Of a DNA stretch of 64,000 bases, positions 62,601 to 64,000 are shown in pieces; positions within the stretch are counted from its first letter, which is position 1; each line of letters opens with the position of its first letter. The stretch comes from Neodiprion pinetum (Eukaryota > Arthropoda > Insecta > Hymenoptera > Diprionidae): assembly GCF_021155775.2 (NCBI RefSeq), contig NC_060233.1, positions 32,395,077-32,459,076 on the forward strand, given 5' to 3'. The translations under genes and the position numbers were made by a program. The notes under the pieces were generated by a model. It made no database searches. It was not told where the DNA came from and saw only the letters and a list, made by a program, of their open reading frames with translations.

Positions 62601-64000
62601 AAAATCTACCGCGGAGTATTTGGTTAGGCCATTGAATGCACCAGGTCCCAGATTCCGTCTCTAGACGATGGGAACAAGGATAAGAAGAAGAAAAGCATTG
62701 CTTGCAACGCGTGATTGATTGCGATAGCATATTTTCCTTCAATGTGGCAAGCGAATTTCAGGCTCGTCTATTTATCGTTTGTTTGGATACTTGTAAGAAA
62801 AAAATTTAAGAAAATAAATCAGCAAAAACGATCAATTTCACCAACAATTCACTCTACGCGGCAAGCTTCAACTCGGCCATATCTATGCACGTATACTTCT
62901 GTTCATCTCTCGTTAATCTATTTATAGATCAGACCAGAGAGAGAGCGAGAGGAGAAAAAGAGAAGATTTCGTGGCGCCGGAAGCCGGCGTCACGCGATTA
63001 GTCTGCTTGCACGGTTGAGCTGCCCCGGATGAGGTCGGGGAGTCTGCGAAATCGGGATAAATCTCGTGTGGGAAGAAGCTTCTCTTAGCAAATGGCAAGA
63101 CCATCAACCCGTATCGTTCAAGGTATATTACAAGATTACTTTTTATCGTATTTGGCATCATCGTCGCCCGTCCGTTCGATCGCGATCGTAATAAGCAAAG
63201 ACAGATAGAAAAATCCTCATCTGTAACGACCATCGGTCTCAAATAAGGGGTTTGATGGAGATATACATATGCAGCGGAGCTGCGTAGATCACGAATGATT
63301 ATTGACTGCAACGCTCATTGCCGCAACGCCCACGATAAATCCGCAATGACTTATACCTATCCACCGCTCCTATAAATCCCAGGGAGGCAGCGGCACGTGA
63401 ATAAGGAAGAGATATTTATTATTATAAAACATAACGACGATGAAAAGTTCAATTGCACTGTGCATTATCCAATGGTCTGGGTAAATTTTTTTTTCTCTCC
63501 ACTTTTGGAGTCAGTTTTTGAGAAGCTCACCGAACAAGCTTGTCGCTGAAATTATTCCATAGATATGTTATTTAAACTATAACACAATGAATGTTATTTT
63601 TCATCCTCCATTACCCGAGGTCGAACAGAGTAGGTACTAAATCTTTTGATCTTCTCATCATTTAGCCACGTCCGGCCCTCGTCACTTGCCGTTATGTATA
63701 ACCAGCCAGCTCGTTATATTGTCTTATTTGGCGAAGACGCCTACCTGCACCCACGACGACGACGACGACGACGACCGAAACTACGTCTTGATTTGGTCAC
63801 AGCCTCGAGTGCTGTTCCTTCGAGAATTCGAGAAGAGATAAAACCTCGAGTTCAACACCTCTTCCGCTCCTGCACTGTGTCTAACCACTCCATCCAGTTT
63901 CGCAAACACCGTGTTAATTATTATTAATAAAATGCGTGCACGTGAGATTGGTAAGTAAAAATCCTTTTTGATTTTTTTTTTTTTATTTTTGTTGTTTTTT
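59591..64000. other. Tensin 5' intron or upstream DNA, no gene supported
   Basis: No exon with a phase-1 donor that would join the tensin exon at 59,590 was found on the minus strand. A GA dinucleotide run (about 59,649-59,682) and scattered ATAT tracts are the only repeats. A CGA triplet run near 63,750 gives an Arg-rich frame that I regard as chance. Confidence 0.5.

Noticed and set aside
63646..63927. 93-codon Arg-rich plus-strand frame
   Set aside because: The Arg run comes from a CGA triplet repeat; no splice partner or motif.

Overview
This is eukaryotic, insect-like nuclear DNA. Genes are split by short phase-consistent introns, intergenic DNA is AT-rich, and the protein set includes two gut-type chymotrypsin-like proteases, an M14 carboxypeptidase, a tensin (blistery-type) and Rab geranylgeranyltransferase alpha. 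A hymenopteran, possibly sawfly-like, host is my guess from repeat style and protein flavour; no marker in the window proves it.

Layout. 1-9.1 kb holds no gene I can support. 9.2-10.1 kb is a two-exon TEX47-like (BLUF-fold) gene on the minus strand. 10.4-23.5 kb is a repeat island. It contains a 7.25 kb near-perfect palindrome (10,782-18,030), flanked on both sides by a ~340 bp satellite in the same orientation, and a diverged single-arm copy of the same element (about 21.05-23.0 kb) that again abuts the satellite. Each palindrome arm carries 60 bp tandem repeats, a CATAC/GTATG minisatellite, an array of ~164 bp monomers, a GC-rich hairpin base and a decayed coding remnant. 23.77-26.4 kb is a complete seven-exon RABGGTA gene on the plus strand.

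27.2-32.5 kb holds two minus-strand chymotrypsin-like protease genes with the same four-exon structure and TATA boxes. A 1.09 kb TTAA-flanked, Kolobok-like transposon remnant lies between them. 35.3-40.7 kb is a nine-exon minus-strand carboxypeptidase with B-type (Asp255) specificity and an unusually long pro-region. 44.5-59.6 kb contains the last twelve coding exons of tensin on the minus strand, ending in SH2 and PTB domains; its 5' exons are not found and probably lie beyond 64 kb. 59.6-64 kb is probably tensin 5' intron or intergenic DNA.

The genes do not form one pathway. The three secreted hydrolases (two chymotrypsin-like, one carboxypeptidase B-like) would act sequentially on extracellular protein. 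RABGGTA (Rab prenylation) and tensin (integrin-actin linkage) are housekeeping or cytoskeletal. The most unusual object is the palindromic element family, which I cannot assign to a named transposon class. All exon joins were checked by hand for splice sites and reading-frame closure; no database search was possible.
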